Source of the DNA: Auanema rhodensis
Lineage: Eukaryota; Nematoda; Chromadorea; Rhabditida; Rhabditidae
NCBI GenBank assembly: GCA_964057225.1
Contig: OZ059895.1
Location: forward strand, 124,001 to 188,000
Length of the DNA: 64,000 nucleotides
Direction of reading: 5' to 3'
Under the pieces are notes generated by a model, which worked only from the letters and a program-made list of their open reading frames with translations, had not been told where the DNA came from and did no database searches. Both the position numbers and the translations under genes were made by a program. Of this stretch, positions 23,830-36,903 are shown piece by piece. How positions within the stretch are numbered: position 1 is the stretch's first letter; the number at the start of each line of letters is the position of its first letter.

Positions 23830-26800
23830 AATTTACGTGAACTTTAATTTATGCTAATTAAATGTACACGTGATGTGCACTTGGTATGTAACTCGCTTCA
23901 CGTGAAAGATAAAGAGATGCGATTTTCAAAATTAGATTCCCCATGTCCATATTAGTCTAAAAACCAATTTTTATTGATATTGGTGCATGGTAACCATGAC
24001 TTTGAAATTTACGTGAACTTTAATTTATGCTAATTAAATGTACACGTGATGTGCACTTGGTATGTAACTCGCTTCACGTGAAAGATAAAGAGATGCGGTT
24101 TTCAAATTTAGATTCCCCATGTCCATATTAGTCTAAAAACAAATTTTTATTGATATTGGTTCATGGTAACCATGACTTTGAAATTTACGTGAACTTTAAT
24201 TTATGCTAATTAAATGTACACGTGATGTGCACTTGGTATGTAACTCGCTTCACGTGAAAGATAAAGAGATGCGGTTTTCAAAATTAGATTCCCCATGTCC
24301 ATATTAGTCTAACAACAAATTTTTATTGATATTGGTTCATGGTAACCATGACTTTGAAATTTACGTGAACTTTAATTTATGCTAATTAAATGTACACGTG
24401 ATGTGCACTTGGTATGTAACTCGCTTCACGTGAAAGATAAAGAGATGCGATTTTCAAAATTAGATTCCCCATGTCCATATTAGTCTAACAACAAATTTTT
24501 ATTGATATTGGTTCATGGTAACCATGACTTTGAAATTTACGTGAACTTTAATTTATGCTAATTAAATGTACACGTGATGTGCACTTGGTATGTAACTCGC
24601 TTCACGTGAAAGATAAAGAGATGCGGTTTTCAAAATTAGATTCCCCATGTCCATATTAGTCTAACAACAAATTTTTATTGATATTGGTTCATGGTAACCA
24701 TGACTTTGAAATTTACGTGAACTTTAATTTATGCTAATTAAATGTACACGTGATGTGCACTTGGTATGTAACTCGCTTCACGTGAAAGATAAAGAGATGC
24801 GGTTTTCAAAATTAGATTCCCCATGTCCATATTAGTCTAACAACAAATTTTTATTGATATTGGTTCATGGTAACCATGACTTTGAAATTTACGTGAACTT
24901 TAATTTATGCTAATTAAATGTACACGTGATGTGCACTTGGTATGTAACTCGCTTCACGTGAAAGATAAAGAGATGCGGTTTTCAAAATTAGATTCCCCAT
25001 GTCCATATTAGTCTAAAAACAAATTTTTATTGATATTGGTTCATGGTAACCATGACTTTGAAATTTACGTGAACTTTAATTTATGCTAATTAAATGTACA
25101 CGTGATGTGCACTTGGTATGTAACTCGCTTCACGTGAAAGATAGAGAGATGCGGTTTTCAAAATTAGATTCCCCATGTCCATATTAGTCTAAAAACAAAT
25201 TTTTATTGATATTGGTTCATGGTAACCATGACTTTGAAATTTACGTGAACTTTAATTTATGCTAATTAAATGTACACGTGATGTGCACTTGGTATGTAAC
25301 TCGCTTCACGTGAAAGATAAAGAGATGCGGTTTTCAAAATTAGATTCCCCATGTCCATATTAGTCTAAAAACAAATTTTTATTGATATTGGTTCATGGTA
25401 ACCATGACTTTGAAATTTACGTGAACTTTAATTTATGCTAATTAAATGTACACGTGATGTGCACTTGGTATGTAACTCGCTTCACGTGAAAGATAAAGAG
25501 ATGCGATTTTCAAAATTAGATTCCCCATGTCCATATTAGTCTAAAAACAAATTTTTATTGATATTGGTTCATGGTAACCATGACTTTGAAATTTACGTGA
25601 ACTTTAATTTATGCTAATTAAATGTACACGTGATGTGCACTTGGTATGTAACTCGCTTCACGTGAAAGATAAAGAGATGCGATTTTTAAAATTAGATTCC
25701 CCATGTCCATATTAGTCTAAAAACCAATTTTTATTGATATTGGTGCATGGTAACCATGACTTTGAAATTTACGTGAACTTTAATTTATGCTAATTAAATG
25801 TACACGTGATGTGCACTTGGTATGTAACTCGCTTCACGTGAAAGATAAAGAGATGCGGTTTTCAAAATTAGATTCCCCATGTCCATATTAGTCTAACAAC
25901 AAATTTTTATTGATATTGGTGCATGGTAACCATGACTTTGAAATTTACGTGAACTTTAATTTATGCTAATTAAATGTACACGTGATGTGCACTTGGTATG
26001 TAACTTGCTTCACGTGAAAGATAAAGAGATGCGGTTTTCAAAATTAGATTCCCCATGTCCATATTAGTCTAAAAACAAATTTTTATTGATATTGGTTCAT
26101 GGTAACCATGACTTTGAAAATTACGTGAACTTTAATTTATGCTAATTAAATGTACACGTGATGTGCACTTGGTATGTAACTCGCTTCACGTGAAAGATAA
26201 AGAGATGCGGTTTTCAAAATTAGATTCCCCATGTCCATATTAGTCTAAAAACAAATTTTTATTGATATTGGTTCATGGTAACCATGACTTTGAAATTTAC
26301 GTGAACTTTAATTTATGCTAATTAAATGTACACGTGATGTGCACTTGGTTTGTAACTCGCTTCACGTGAAAGATAAAGAGATGCGGTTTTCAAAATTAGA
26401 TTCCCCATGTCCATATTAGTCTAACAACAAATTTTTATTGATATTGGTGCATGGTAACCATGACTTTGAAATTTACGTGAACTTTAATTTATGCTAATTG
26501 AATGTACACGTGATGTGCACTTGGTATGTAACTTGCTTCACGTGAAAGATAAAGAGATGCGGTTTTCAAAATTAGATTCCCCATGTCCATATTAGTCTAA
26601 AAACAAATTTTTATTGATATTGGTTCATGGTAACCATGACTTTGAAAATTACGTGAACTTTAATTTATGCTAATTAAATGTACACGTGATGTGCACTTGG
26701 TATGTAACTCGCTTCACGTGAAAGATAAAGAGATGCGGTTTTCAAAATTAGATTCCCCATGTCCATATTAGTCTAAAAACAAATTTTTATTGATATTGGT

Positions 26801-28256
26801 TCATGGTAACCATGACTTTGAAATTTACGTGAACTTTAATTTATGCTAATTAAATGTACACGTGATGTGCACTTGGTTTGTAACTCGCTTCACGTGAAAG
26901 ATAAAGAGATGCGGTTTTCAAAATTAGATTCCCCATGTCCATATTAGTCTAACAACAAATTTTTATTGATATTGGTGCATGGTAACCATGACTTTGAAAT
27001 TTACGTGAACTTTAATTTATGCTAATTAAATGTACACGTGATGTGCACTTGGTATGTAACTCGCTTCACGTGAAAGATAGAGAGATGCGGTTTTCAAAAT
27101 TAGATTCCCCATGTCCATATTAGTCTAAAAACAAATTTTTATTGATATTGGTTCATGGTAACCATGACTTTGAAATTTACGTGAACTTTAATTTATGCTA
27201 ATTAAATGTACACGTGATGTGCACTTGGTATGTAACTCGCTTCACGTGAAAGATAGAGAGATGCGGTTTTCAAAATTAGATTCCCCATGTCCATATTAGT
27301 CTAAAAACAAATTTTTATTGATATTGGTTCATGGTAACCATGACTTTGAAATTTACGTGAACTTTAATTTATGCTAATTAAATGTACACGTGATGTGCAC
27401 TTGGTATGTAACTCGCTTCACGTGAAAGATAAAGAGATGCGGTTTTCAAAATTAGATTCCCCATGTCCATATTAGTCTAAAAACAAATTTTTATTGATAT
27501 TGGTTCATGGTAACCATGACTTTGAAATTTACGTGAACTTTAATTTATGCTAATTAAATGTACACGTGATGTGCACTTGGTATGTAACTTGCTTCACGTG
27601 AAAGATAAAGAGATGCGGTTTTCAAAATTAGATTCCCCATGTCCATATTAGTCTAAAAACAAATTTTTATTGATATTGGTTCATGGTAACCATGACTTTG
27701 AAATTTACGTGAACTTTAATTTATGCTAATTAAATGTACACGTGATGTGCACTTGGTATGTAACTCGCTTCACGTGAAAGATAAAGAGATGCGGTTTTCA
27801 AAATTAGATTCCCCATGTCCATATTAGTCTAAAAACAAATTTTTATTGATATTGGTTCATGGTAACCATGACTTTGAAATTTACGTGAACTTTAATTTAT
27901 GCTAATTAAATGTACACGTGATGTGCACTTGGTATGTAACTCGCTTCACGTGAAAGATAAAGAGATGCGGTTTTCAAAATTAGATTCCCCATGTCCATAT
28001 TAGTCTAAAAACAAATTTTTATTGATATTGGTTCATGGTAACCATGACTTTGAAATTTACGTGAACTTTAATTTATGCTAATTAAATGTACACGTGATGT
28101 GCACTTGGTATGTAACTCGCTTCACGTGAAAGATAAAGAGATGCGGTTTTCAAAATTAGATTCCCCATGTCCATATTAGTCTAACAACAAATTTTTATTG
28201 ATATTGGTGCATGGTAACCATGACTTTGAAATTTACGTGAACTTTAATTTATGCTA
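23830..28256 (-). repeat. Satellite A array, inverted arm
   Basis: The same 176-bp monomer on the minus strand. The anchor ATTTACGTG recurs from 23831 to 28231, 4400 bp or exactly 25 monomers with no net indel, then 25 bp of a truncated unit to 28256. There are no 197-bp long units. Read on the minus strand from 28256, the unit order (GCACC/TTGTTGTTAG, two GAACC, GAAGCAAG, then ACAAACC trimers, then TTGTTGTTAG, then TTGGTTTTTAG with TTTTAAAAATCGC) follows forward units 10548-12483 and the TTGGTTTTTAG class beyond. Three additional GAACC monomers (27000-27527), two of them with CTCTCTATC, are inserted. Confidence 0.97.
25944..26999 (-). repeat. 528-bp trimeric higher-order repeat, inverted copy
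   Basis: Two trimers on the minus strand with the same three markers as 11252-12307: GGTTTGTAAC (complement of ACAAACC) near 26347 and 26875, GAAAATTACG at 26116 and 26644 (exactly 528 apart), and AACTTGCTTC near 25983 and 26511. Order and polarity within the trimer agree with the forward copy read on the opposite strand. Confidence 0.9.
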
Positions 28257-28257
28257 G
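28256..28257. other. Direct boundary between satellite A and satellite B
   Basis: Inverted satellite A reads ...TTTAATTTATGCTA to 28256, where AATTAAATG should follow. Satellite B starts at once with GACAAAAATTTTTTCG at 28257. There is no unique sequence, transposon end, target-site duplication or obvious microhomology at the join. Confidence 0.95.
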
Positions 28258-28388
28258 ACAAAAATTTTTTCGAAAAATTTCAAAATAATTTAGCAAAAAG
28301 TAGATGTTTTTAGATTCCTTTTTTCATGGCAAAGACGATGGACAATGTTATTCAACGAAAAAATTAATTCTTCAGGGTGAAAATCGAG

Positions 28389-28410
28389 GATATAAGTGTG
28401 AACTTATATC
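28389..28410. other. Satellite B inverted repeat 1 (9-bp arms)
   Basis: GATATAAGT and ACTTATATC are perfect reverse complements around the 4-nt loop GTGA. The element recurs in essentially every satellite B monomer; CTAATATAAG variants near 52901 and 55358 change only the flank. It could extrude as a short hairpin or bind a dimeric protein. Neither is shown. Confidence 0.8.
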
Positions 28411-28427
28411 AGTTGATATCTCGGTGC

Positions 28428-28478
28428 ATTTTTAAGCTAGCGCAAATCTGATAACACAGATCGACGCAGCTTAAAAAT
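28428..28478. other. Satellite B inverted repeat 2 (nested, 11-bp outer arms)
   Basis: Outer arms ATTTTTAAGCT and AGCTTAAAAAT are perfect 11-bp complements. Inside them GCG pairs with CGC, and ATCTG pairs with CAGAT around a 6-nt loop ATAACA, separated by a 3 x 3 internal loop and one bulged A. This gives 19 possible base pairs in 51 nt, the strongest fold in the monomer. GTGCATT just upstream and AATGCAC just downstream (near 28495) add a flanking pair of complements. A transcript of either strand could form the same stem. Confidence 0.75.
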
Positions 28479-28562
28479 CCGCATCGAATGCACTATACTA
28501 CATTGAGAAACGCTTAATACAAAAATTAGTTATAATCGTTTGAAAAATGATGCATTAGTGTA

Positions 28563-28588
28563 TGTTGAGTTTCCATGTACACTCAACA
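28563..28588. other. Satellite B inverted repeat 3 (8-bp arms)
   Basis: TGTTGAGT and ACTCAACA are perfect complements around the 10-nt loop TTCCATGTAC. The element is present in nearly all satellite B units on both arms. Confidence 0.75.
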
Positions 28589-31064
28589 ATGCTTCCAAAA
28601 ACATTTTGACAAAAATTTTTTCGAAAAATTTCAAAATAATTTAGCAAAAAGTAGATGTTTTTAGATTCCTTTTTTCAAGGCAAAGACGATGGACAATGTT
28701 ATTCAACGAAAAAATTATTCCTTCAGGGTGAAAATCGAGGATATAAGTGTGAACTTATATCAGTTGATATCTCGGTGCATTTTTAAGCTAGCGCAAATCT
28801 GATAACACAGATCGACGCAGCTTAAAAATCCGCATCGAATGCACTATACTACATTGAGAAACGCTTAATACAAAAATTAGTTATGATCGTTTGAAAAATG
28901 ATGCATTAGTGTATGTTGAGTTTCCATGTACACTCAACAATGCTTCCAAAAACATTTTGACAAAAATTTTTTCGAAAAATTTCAAAATAATTTAGCAAAA
29001 AGTAGATGTTTTTAGATTCCTTTTTTCATGGCAAAGACGATGGACAATGTTATTCAACGAAAAAATTAATTCTTCAGGGTGAAAATCGAGGATATAAGTG
29101 TGAACTTATATCAGTTGATATCTCGGTGTATTTTTGAGCTAGCGCAAATCTGATAACACAGATCGACGCAGCTTAAAAATCCGCATCGAATGCACTATAC
29201 TACATTGAGAAACGCTTAATACAAAAATTAGTTATGATCCTTTGAAAAATGATGCATTAGTGTATGTTGAGTTTCCATGTACACTCAACAATGCTTCCAA
29301 AAACATTTTGACAAAAATTTTTTCGAAAAATTTCAGAATAATTTAGCAAAAAGTAGATGTTTTTAGATTCCTTTTTTCAAGGCAAAGACGATGGACAATG
29401 TTATTCAACGAAAAAATTAATTCTTCAGGGTGAAAATCGAGGATATAAGTGTGAACTTATATCAGTTGATATCTCGGTGCATTTTTAAGCTAGCGCAAAT
29501 CTGATAACACAGATCGACGCAGCTTAAAAATCCGCATCGAATGCACTATACTACATTGAGAAACGCTTAATACAAAAATTAGTTATGATCGTTTGAAAAA
29601 TGATGCATTAGTGTATGTTGAGTTTCCATGTACACTCAACAATGCTTCCAAAAACATTTTGACAAAAATTTTTTCGAAAAATTTCAAAATAATTTAGCAA
29701 AAAGTAGATGTTTTTAGATTTCTTTTTTCATGGCAAAGACGATGGACAATGTTATTCAACGAAAAAATTAATTCTTCAGGGTGAAAATCGAGGATATAAG
29801 TGTGAACTTATATCAGTTGATATCTCGGTGTATTTTTAAGCTAGCGCAAATCTGATAACACAGATCGACGCAGCTTAAAAATCCGCATCGAATGCACTAT
29901 ACTACATTGAGAAACGCTTAATACAAAAATTAGTTATGATCGTTTGAAAAATGATGCATTAGTGTATGTTGAGTTTCCATGTACACTCAACAATGCTTCC
30001 AAAAACATTTTGACAAAAATTTTTTCGAAAAATTTCAAAATAATTTAGCAAAAAGTAGATGTTTTTAGATTCCTTTTTTCATGGCAAAGACGATGGACAA
30101 TGTTATTCAACGAAAAAATCAATTCTTCAGGGTGAAAATCGAGGATATAAGTGTGAACTTATATCAGTTGATATCTCGGTGTATTTTTAAGCTAGCGCAA
30201 ATCTGATAACACAGATCGACGCAGCTTAAAAATCCGCATCGAATGCACTATACTACATTGAGAAACGCTTAATACAAAAATTAGTTATGATCGTTTGAAA
30301 AATGATGCATTAGTGTATGTTGAGTTTCCATGTACACTCAACAATGCTTCCAAAAACATTTTGACAAAAATTTTTTCGAAAAATTTCAAAATAATTTAGC
30401 AAAAAGTAGATGTTTTTAGATTCCTTTTTTCATGGCAAAGACGATGGACAATGTTATTCAACGAAAAAATTAATTCTTCAGGGTGAAAATCGAGGATATA
30501 AGTGTGAACTTATATCAGTTGATATCTCGGTGTATTTTTAAGCTAGCGCAAATCTGATAACACAGATCGACGCAGCTTAAAAATCCGCATCGAATGCACT
30601 ATACTACATTGAGAAACGCTTAATACAAAAATTAGTTATGATCGTTTGAAAAATGATGCATTAGTGTATGTTGAGTTTCCATGTACACTCAACAATGCTT
30701 CCAAAAACATTTTGACAAAAATTTTTTCGAAAAATTTCAAAATAATTTAGCAAAAAGTAGATGTTTTTAGATTCCTTTTTTCATGGCAAAGACGATGGAC
30801 AATGTTATTCAACGAAAAAATTAATTCTTCAGGGTGAAAATCGAGGATATAAGTGTGAACTTATATCAGTTGATATCTCGGTGTATTTTTAAGCTAGCGC
30901 AAATCTGATAACACAGATCGACGCAGCTTAAAAATCCGCATCGAATGCACTATACTACATTGAGAAACGCTTAATACAAAAATTAGTTATGATCGTTTGA
31001 AAAATGATGCATTAGTGTATGTTGAGTTTCCATGTACACTCAACAATGCTTCCAAAAACATTTT

Positions 31065-32468
31065 GACAAAAATTTTTTCGAAAAATTTCAAAATAATTTA
31101 GCAAAAAGTAGATGTTTTTAGATTCCTTTTTTCATGGCAAAGACGATGGACAATGTTATTCAACGAAAAAATTAATTCTTCAGGGTGAAAATCGAGGATA
31201 TAAGTGTGAACTTATATCAGTTGATATCTCGGTGTATTTTTAAGCTAGCGCAAATCTGATAACACAGATCGACGCAGCTTAAAAATCCGCATCGAATGCA
31301 CTATACTACATTGAGAAACGCTTAATACAAAAATTAGTTATAATCGTTTGAAAAATGATGCATTAGTGTATGTTGAGTTTCCATGTACACTCAACAATGC
31401 TTCCAAAAACATTTTGACAAAAATTTTTTCGAAAAATTTCAAAATAATTTAGCAAAAAGTAGATGTTTTTAGATTCCTTTTTTCAAGGCAAAGACGATGA
31501 ACAATGTTATTCAACGAAAAAATTATTCCTTCAGGGTGAAAATCGAGGATATAAGTGTGAACTTATATCAGTTGATATCTCGGTGCATTTTTAAGCTAGC
31601 GCAAATCTGATAACACAGATCGACGCAGCTTAAAAATCCGCATCGAATGCACTATACTACATTGAGAAACGCTTAATACAAAAATTAGTTATGATCGTTT
31701 GAAAAATGATGCATTAGTGTATGTTGAGTTTCCATGTACACTCAACAATGCTTCCAAAAACATTTTGACAAAAATTTTTTCGAAAAATTTCAAAATAATT
31801 TAGCAAAAAGTAGATGTTTTTAGATTCCTTTTTTCATGGCAAAGACGATGGACAATGTTATTCAACGAAAAAATTAATTCTTCAGGGTGAAAATCGAGGA
31901 TATAAGTGTGAACTTATATCAGTTGATATCTCGGTGTATTTTTGAGCTAGCGCAAATCTGATAACACAGATCGACGCAGCTTAAAAATCCGCATCGAATG
32001 CACTATACTACATTGAGAAACGCTTAATACAAAAATTAGTTATGATCCTTTGAAAAATGATGCATTAGTGTATGTTGAGTTTCCATGTACACTCAACAAT
32101 GCTTCCAAAAACATTTTGACAAAAATTTTTTCGAAAAATTTCAAAATAATTTAGCAAAAAGTAGATGTTTTTAGATTCCTTTTTTCAAGGCAAAGACGAT
32201 GGACAATGTTATTCAACGAAAAAATTAATTCTTCAGGGTGAAAATCGAGGATATAAGTGTGAACTTATATCAGTTGATATCTCGGTGCATTTTTAAGCTA
32301 GCGCAAATCTGATAACACAGATCGACGCAGCTTAAAAATCCGCATCGAATGCACTATACTACATTGAGAAACGCTTAATACAAAAATTAGTTATGATCGT
32401 TTGAAAAATGATGCATTAGTGTATGTTGAGTTTCCATGTACACTCAACAATGCTTCCAAAAACATTTT
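31065..32468 (+). repeat. 8-mer duplication in satellite B, copy 2
   Basis: Partner of 28257-29660. It has a private GATGAACAATG variant near 31497. The four monomers before it (29661-31064) are nearly uniform CATGG/AATTAATTCTT/GGTGTATT units, which suggests local single-monomer expansion between the copies. Confidence 0.75.
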
Positions 32469-35400
32469 GACAAAAATTTTTTCGAAAAATTTCAAAATAA
32501 TTTAGCAAAAAGTAGATGTTTTTAGATTCCTTTTTTCATGGCAAAGACGATGGACAATGTTATTCAACGAAAAAATTAATTCTTCAGGGTGAAAATCGAG
32601 GATATAAGTGTGAACTTATATCAGTTGATATCTCGGTGTATTTTTAAGCTAGCGCAAATCTGATAACACAGATCGACGCAGCTTAAAAATCCGCATCGAA
32701 TGCACTATACTACATTGAGAAACGCTTAATACAAAAATTAGTTATGATCCTTTGAAAAATGATGCATTAGTGTATGTTGAGTTTCCATGTACACTCAACA
32801 ATGCTTCCAAAAACATTTTGACAAAAATTTTTTCGAAAAATTTCAAAATAATTTAGCAAAAAGTAGATGTTTTTAGATTCCTTTTTTCAAGGCAAAGACG
32901 ATGGACAATGTTATTCAACGAAAAAATTAATTCTTCAGGGTGAAAATCGAGGATATAAGTGTGAACTTATATCAGTTGATATCTCGGTGCATTTTTAAGC
33001 TAGCGCAAATCTGATAACACAGATCGACGCAGCTTAAAAATCCGCATCGAATGCACTATACTACATTGAGAAACGCTTAATACAAAAATTAGTTATGATC
33101 GTTTGAAAAATGATGCATTAGTGTATGTTGAGTTTCCATGTACACTCAACATTGCTTCCAAAAACATTTTGACAAAAATTTTTTCGAAAAATTTCAAAAT
33201 AATTTAGCAAAAAGTAGATGTTTTTAGATTCCTTTTTTCAAGGCAAAGACGATGGACAATGTTATTCAACGAAAAAATTATTCCTTCAGGGTGAAAATCG
33301 AGGATATAAGTGTGAACTTATATCAGTTGATATCTCGGTGCATTTTTAAGCTAGCGCAAATCTGATAACACAGATCGACGCAGCTTAAAAATCCGCATCG
33401 AATGCACTATACTACATTGAGAAACGCTTAATACAAAAATTAGTTATGATCCTTTGAAAAATGATGCATTAGTGTATGTTGAGTTTCCATGTACACTCAA
33501 CAATGCTTCCAAAAACATTTTGACAAAAATTTTTTCGAAAAATTTCAAAATAATTTAGCAAAAAGTAGATGTTTTTAGATTCCTTTTTTCATGGCAAAGA
33601 CGATGGACAATGTTATTCAACGAAAAAATTAATTCTTCAGGGTGAAAATCGAGGATATAAGTGTGAACTTATATCAGTTGATATCTCGGTGCATTTTTAA
33701 GCTAGCGCAAATCTGATAACACAGATCGACGCAGCTTAAAAATCCGCATCGAATGCACTATACTACATTGAGAAACGCTTAATACAAAAATTAGTTATGA
33801 TCGTTTGAAAAATGATGCATTAGTGTATGTTGAGTTTCCATGTACACTCAACAATGCTTCCAAAAACATTTTGACAAAAATTTTTTCGAAAAATTTCAAA
33901 ATAATTTAGCAAAAAGTAGATGTTTTTAGATTCCTTTTTTCATGGCAAAGACGATGGACAATGTTATTCAACGAAAAAATTAATTCTTCAGGGTGAAAAT
34001 CGAGGATATAAGTGTGAACTTATATCAGTTGATATCTCGGTGCATTTTTAAGCTAGCGCAAATCTGATAACACAGATCGACGCAGCTTAAAAATCCGCAT
34101 CGAATGCACTATACTACATTGAGAAACGCTTAATACAAAAATTAGTTATGATCCTTTGAAAAATGATGCATTAGTGTATGTTGAGTTTCCATGTACACTC
34201 AACAATGCTTCCAAAAACATTTTGACAAAAATTTTTTCGAAAAATTTCAAAATAATTTAGCAAAAAGTAGATGTTTTTAGATTCCTTTTTTCATGGCAAA
34301 GACGATGGACAATGTTATTCAACGAAAAAATTAATTCTTCAGGGTGAAAATCGAGGATATAAGTGTGAACTTATATCAGTTGATATCTCGGTGCATTTTT
34401 AAGCTAGCGCAAATCTGATAACACAGATCGACGCAGCTTAAAAATCCGCATCGAATGCACTATACTACATTGAGAAACGCTTAATACAAAAATTAGTTAT
34501 GATCGTTTGAAAAATGATGCATTAGTGTATGTTGAGTTTCCATGTACACTCAACAATGCTTCCAAAAACATTTTGACAAAAATTTTTTCGAAAAATTTCA
34601 AAATAATTTAGCAAAAAGTAGATGTTTTTAGATTCCTTTTTTCATGGCAAAGACGATGGACAATGTTATTCAACGAAAAAATTAATTCTTCAGGGTGAAA
34701 ATCGAGGATATAAGTGTGAACTTATATCAGTTGATATCTCGGTGCATTTTTAAGCTAGCGCAAATCTGATAACACAGATCGACGCAGCTTAAAAATCCGC
34801 ATCGAATGCACTATACTACATTGAGAAACGCTTAATACAAAAATTAGTTATGATCGTTTGAAAAATGATGCATTAGTGTATGTTGAGTTTCCATGTACAC
34901 TCAACAATGCTTCCAAAAACATTTTGACAAAAATTTTTTCGAAAAATTTCAAAATAATTTAGCAAAAAGTAGATGTTTTTAGATTCCTTTTTTCATGGCA
35001 AAGACGATGGACAATGTTATTCAACGAAAAAATTAATTCTTCAGGGTGAAAATCGAGGATATAAGTGTGAACTTATATCAGTTGATATCTCGGTGCATTT
35101 TTAAGCTAGCGCAAATCTGATAACACAGATCGACGCAGCTTAAAAATCCGCATCGAATGCACTATACTACATTGAGAAACGCTTAATACAAAAATTAGTT
35201 ATGATCCTTTGAAAAATGATGCATTAGTGTATGTTGAGTTTCCATGTACACTCAACAATGCTTCCAAAAACATTTTGACAAAAATTTTTTCGAAAAATTT
35301 CAAAATAATTTAGCAAAAAGTAGATGTTTTTAGATTCCTTTTTTTATGGCAAAGACGATGGACAATGTTATTCAACGAAAAAATTAATTCTTCAGGGTGA

Positions 35401-36892
35401 AAATCGAGGATATAAGTGTGAACTTATATCAGTTGATATCTCGGTGCATTTTTAAGCTAGCGCAAATCTGATAACACAGATCGACGCAGCTTAAAAATCC
35501 GCATCGAATGCACTATACTACATTGAAAAACGCTTAATACAAAAATTAGTTATGATCGTTTGAAAAATGATGCATTAGTGTATGTTGAGTTTCCATGTAC
35601 ACTCAACAATGCTTCCAAAAACATTTTGACAAAAATTTTTTCGAAAAATTTCAAAATAATTTAGCAAAAAGTAGATGTTTTTAGATTCCTTTTTTCATGG
35701 CAAAGACGATGGACAATGTTATTCAACGAAAAAATTAATTCTTCAGGGTGAAAATCGAGGATATAAGTGTGAACTTATATCAGTTGATATCTCGGTGCAT
35801 TTTTAAGCTAGCGCAAATCTGATAACACAGATCGACGCAGCTTAAAAATCCGCATCGAATGCACTATACTACATTGAAAAACGCTTAATACAAAAATTAG
35901 TTATGATCGTTTGAAAAATGATGCATTAGTGTATGTTGAGTTTCCATGTACACTCAACAATGCTTCCAAAAACATTTTGACAAAAATTTTTTCGAAAAAT
36001 TTCAAAATAATTTAGCAAAAAGTAGATGTTTTTAGATTCCTTTTTTCAAGGCAAAGACGATGGACAATGTTATTCAACGAAAAAATTAATTCTTCAGGGT
36101 GAAAATCGAGGATATAAGTGTGAACTTATATCAGTTGATATCTCGGTGCATTTTTAAGCTAGCGCAAATCTGATAACACAGATCGACGCAGCTTAAAAAT
36201 CCGCATCGAATGCACTATACTACATTGAGAAACGCTTAATACAAAAATTAGTTATGATCGTTTGAAAAATGATGCATTAGTGTATGTTGAGTTTCCATGT
36301 ACACTCAACATTGCTTCCAAAAACATTTTGACAAAAATTTTTTCGAAAAATTTCAAAATAATTTAGCAAAAAGTAGATGTTTTTAGATTCCTTTTTTCAA
36401 GGCAAAGACGATGGACAATGTTATTCAACGAAAAAATTATTCCTTCAGGGTGAAAATCGAGGATATAAGTGTGAACTTATATCAGTTGATATCTCGGTGC
36501 ATTTTTAAGCTAGCGCAAATCTGATAACACAGATCGACGCAGCTTAAAAATCCGCATCGAATGCACTATACTACATTGAGAAACGCTTAATACAAAAATT
36601 AGTTATGATCGTTTGAAAAATGATGCATTAGTGTATGTTGAGTTTCCATGTACACTCAACAATGCTTCCAAAAACATTTTGACAAAAATTTTTTCGAAAA
36701 ATTTCAAAATAATTTAGCAAAAAGTAGATGTTTTTAGATTCCTTTTTTCAAGGCAAAGACGATGGACAATGTTATTCAACGAAAAAATTAATTCTTCAGG
36801 GTGAAAATCGAGGATATAAGTGTGAACTTATATCAGTTGATATCTCGGTGCATTTTTAAGCTAGCGCAAATCTGATAACACAGATCGACGCA

Positions 36893-36903
36893 AAAATGTT
36901 ATG
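36893..36903. other. Satellite B inversion junction with templated insert
   Basis: Forward units end at GATCGACGCA (36892), where GCTTAAAAATCC should follow. Eleven bases, AAAATGTTATG, intervene before inverted units begin at TTTTGTCAAAATG (36904). AAAATGTT (36893-36900) is an exact copy of 36911-36918 just inside the inverted arm, so the insert looks templated, as in polymerase theta-type end joining or a replication template switch. The arms again meet at different monomer phases. Confidence 0.85.

Larger units (their letters stand above)
28257..29660 (+). repeat. 8-mer duplication in satellite B, copy 1
   Basis: Four monomers matching 31065-32468 at an offset of 2808 bp (8 x 351). Shared markers in order: GTTATAATCG, then TTCAAGG with AATTATTCCTT, then GGTGTATTTTTGAGCT with GATCC, then TTCAAGG with AATTAATTCTT. 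GGTGTATTTTTGAGCT occurs only in these two places. The first unit differs at GGTGCATT versus GGTGTATT. Confidence 0.75.
28257..36892 (+). repeat. Satellite B array, forward arm (351-bp monomer)
   Basis: Tandem array of a 351-bp monomer, anchored on GACAAAAATTTTTTCG at 28257, 28608, 28959 and so on to 36681. That is 24 periods with no net indel, followed by 212 bp of a truncated unit. One hand-counted monomer (28608-28958) is 111/351 G+C. I see no sequence similarity to satellite A beyond chance words. Variants: TTTTTTCATGG or TTTTTTCAAGG, AATTAATTCTT or AATTATTCCTT, GGTGTATT or GGTGCATT, GATCG or GATCC. Most units here are of the CATGG/AATTAATTCTT type, unlike the inverted arm. No coding frame is open. 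Confidence 0.98.

Noticed and set aside
1-28256. CRISPR-like regular repeats
   Set aside because: The whole 176-bp unit is repeated. There are no unique spacers between short repeats and no cas genes.
28428-28478. tRNA gene or tRNA-derived element in the 51-nt fold
   Set aside because: It is a single imperfect hairpin. There is no cloverleaf, no A/B box pair and no anticodon arm geometry.
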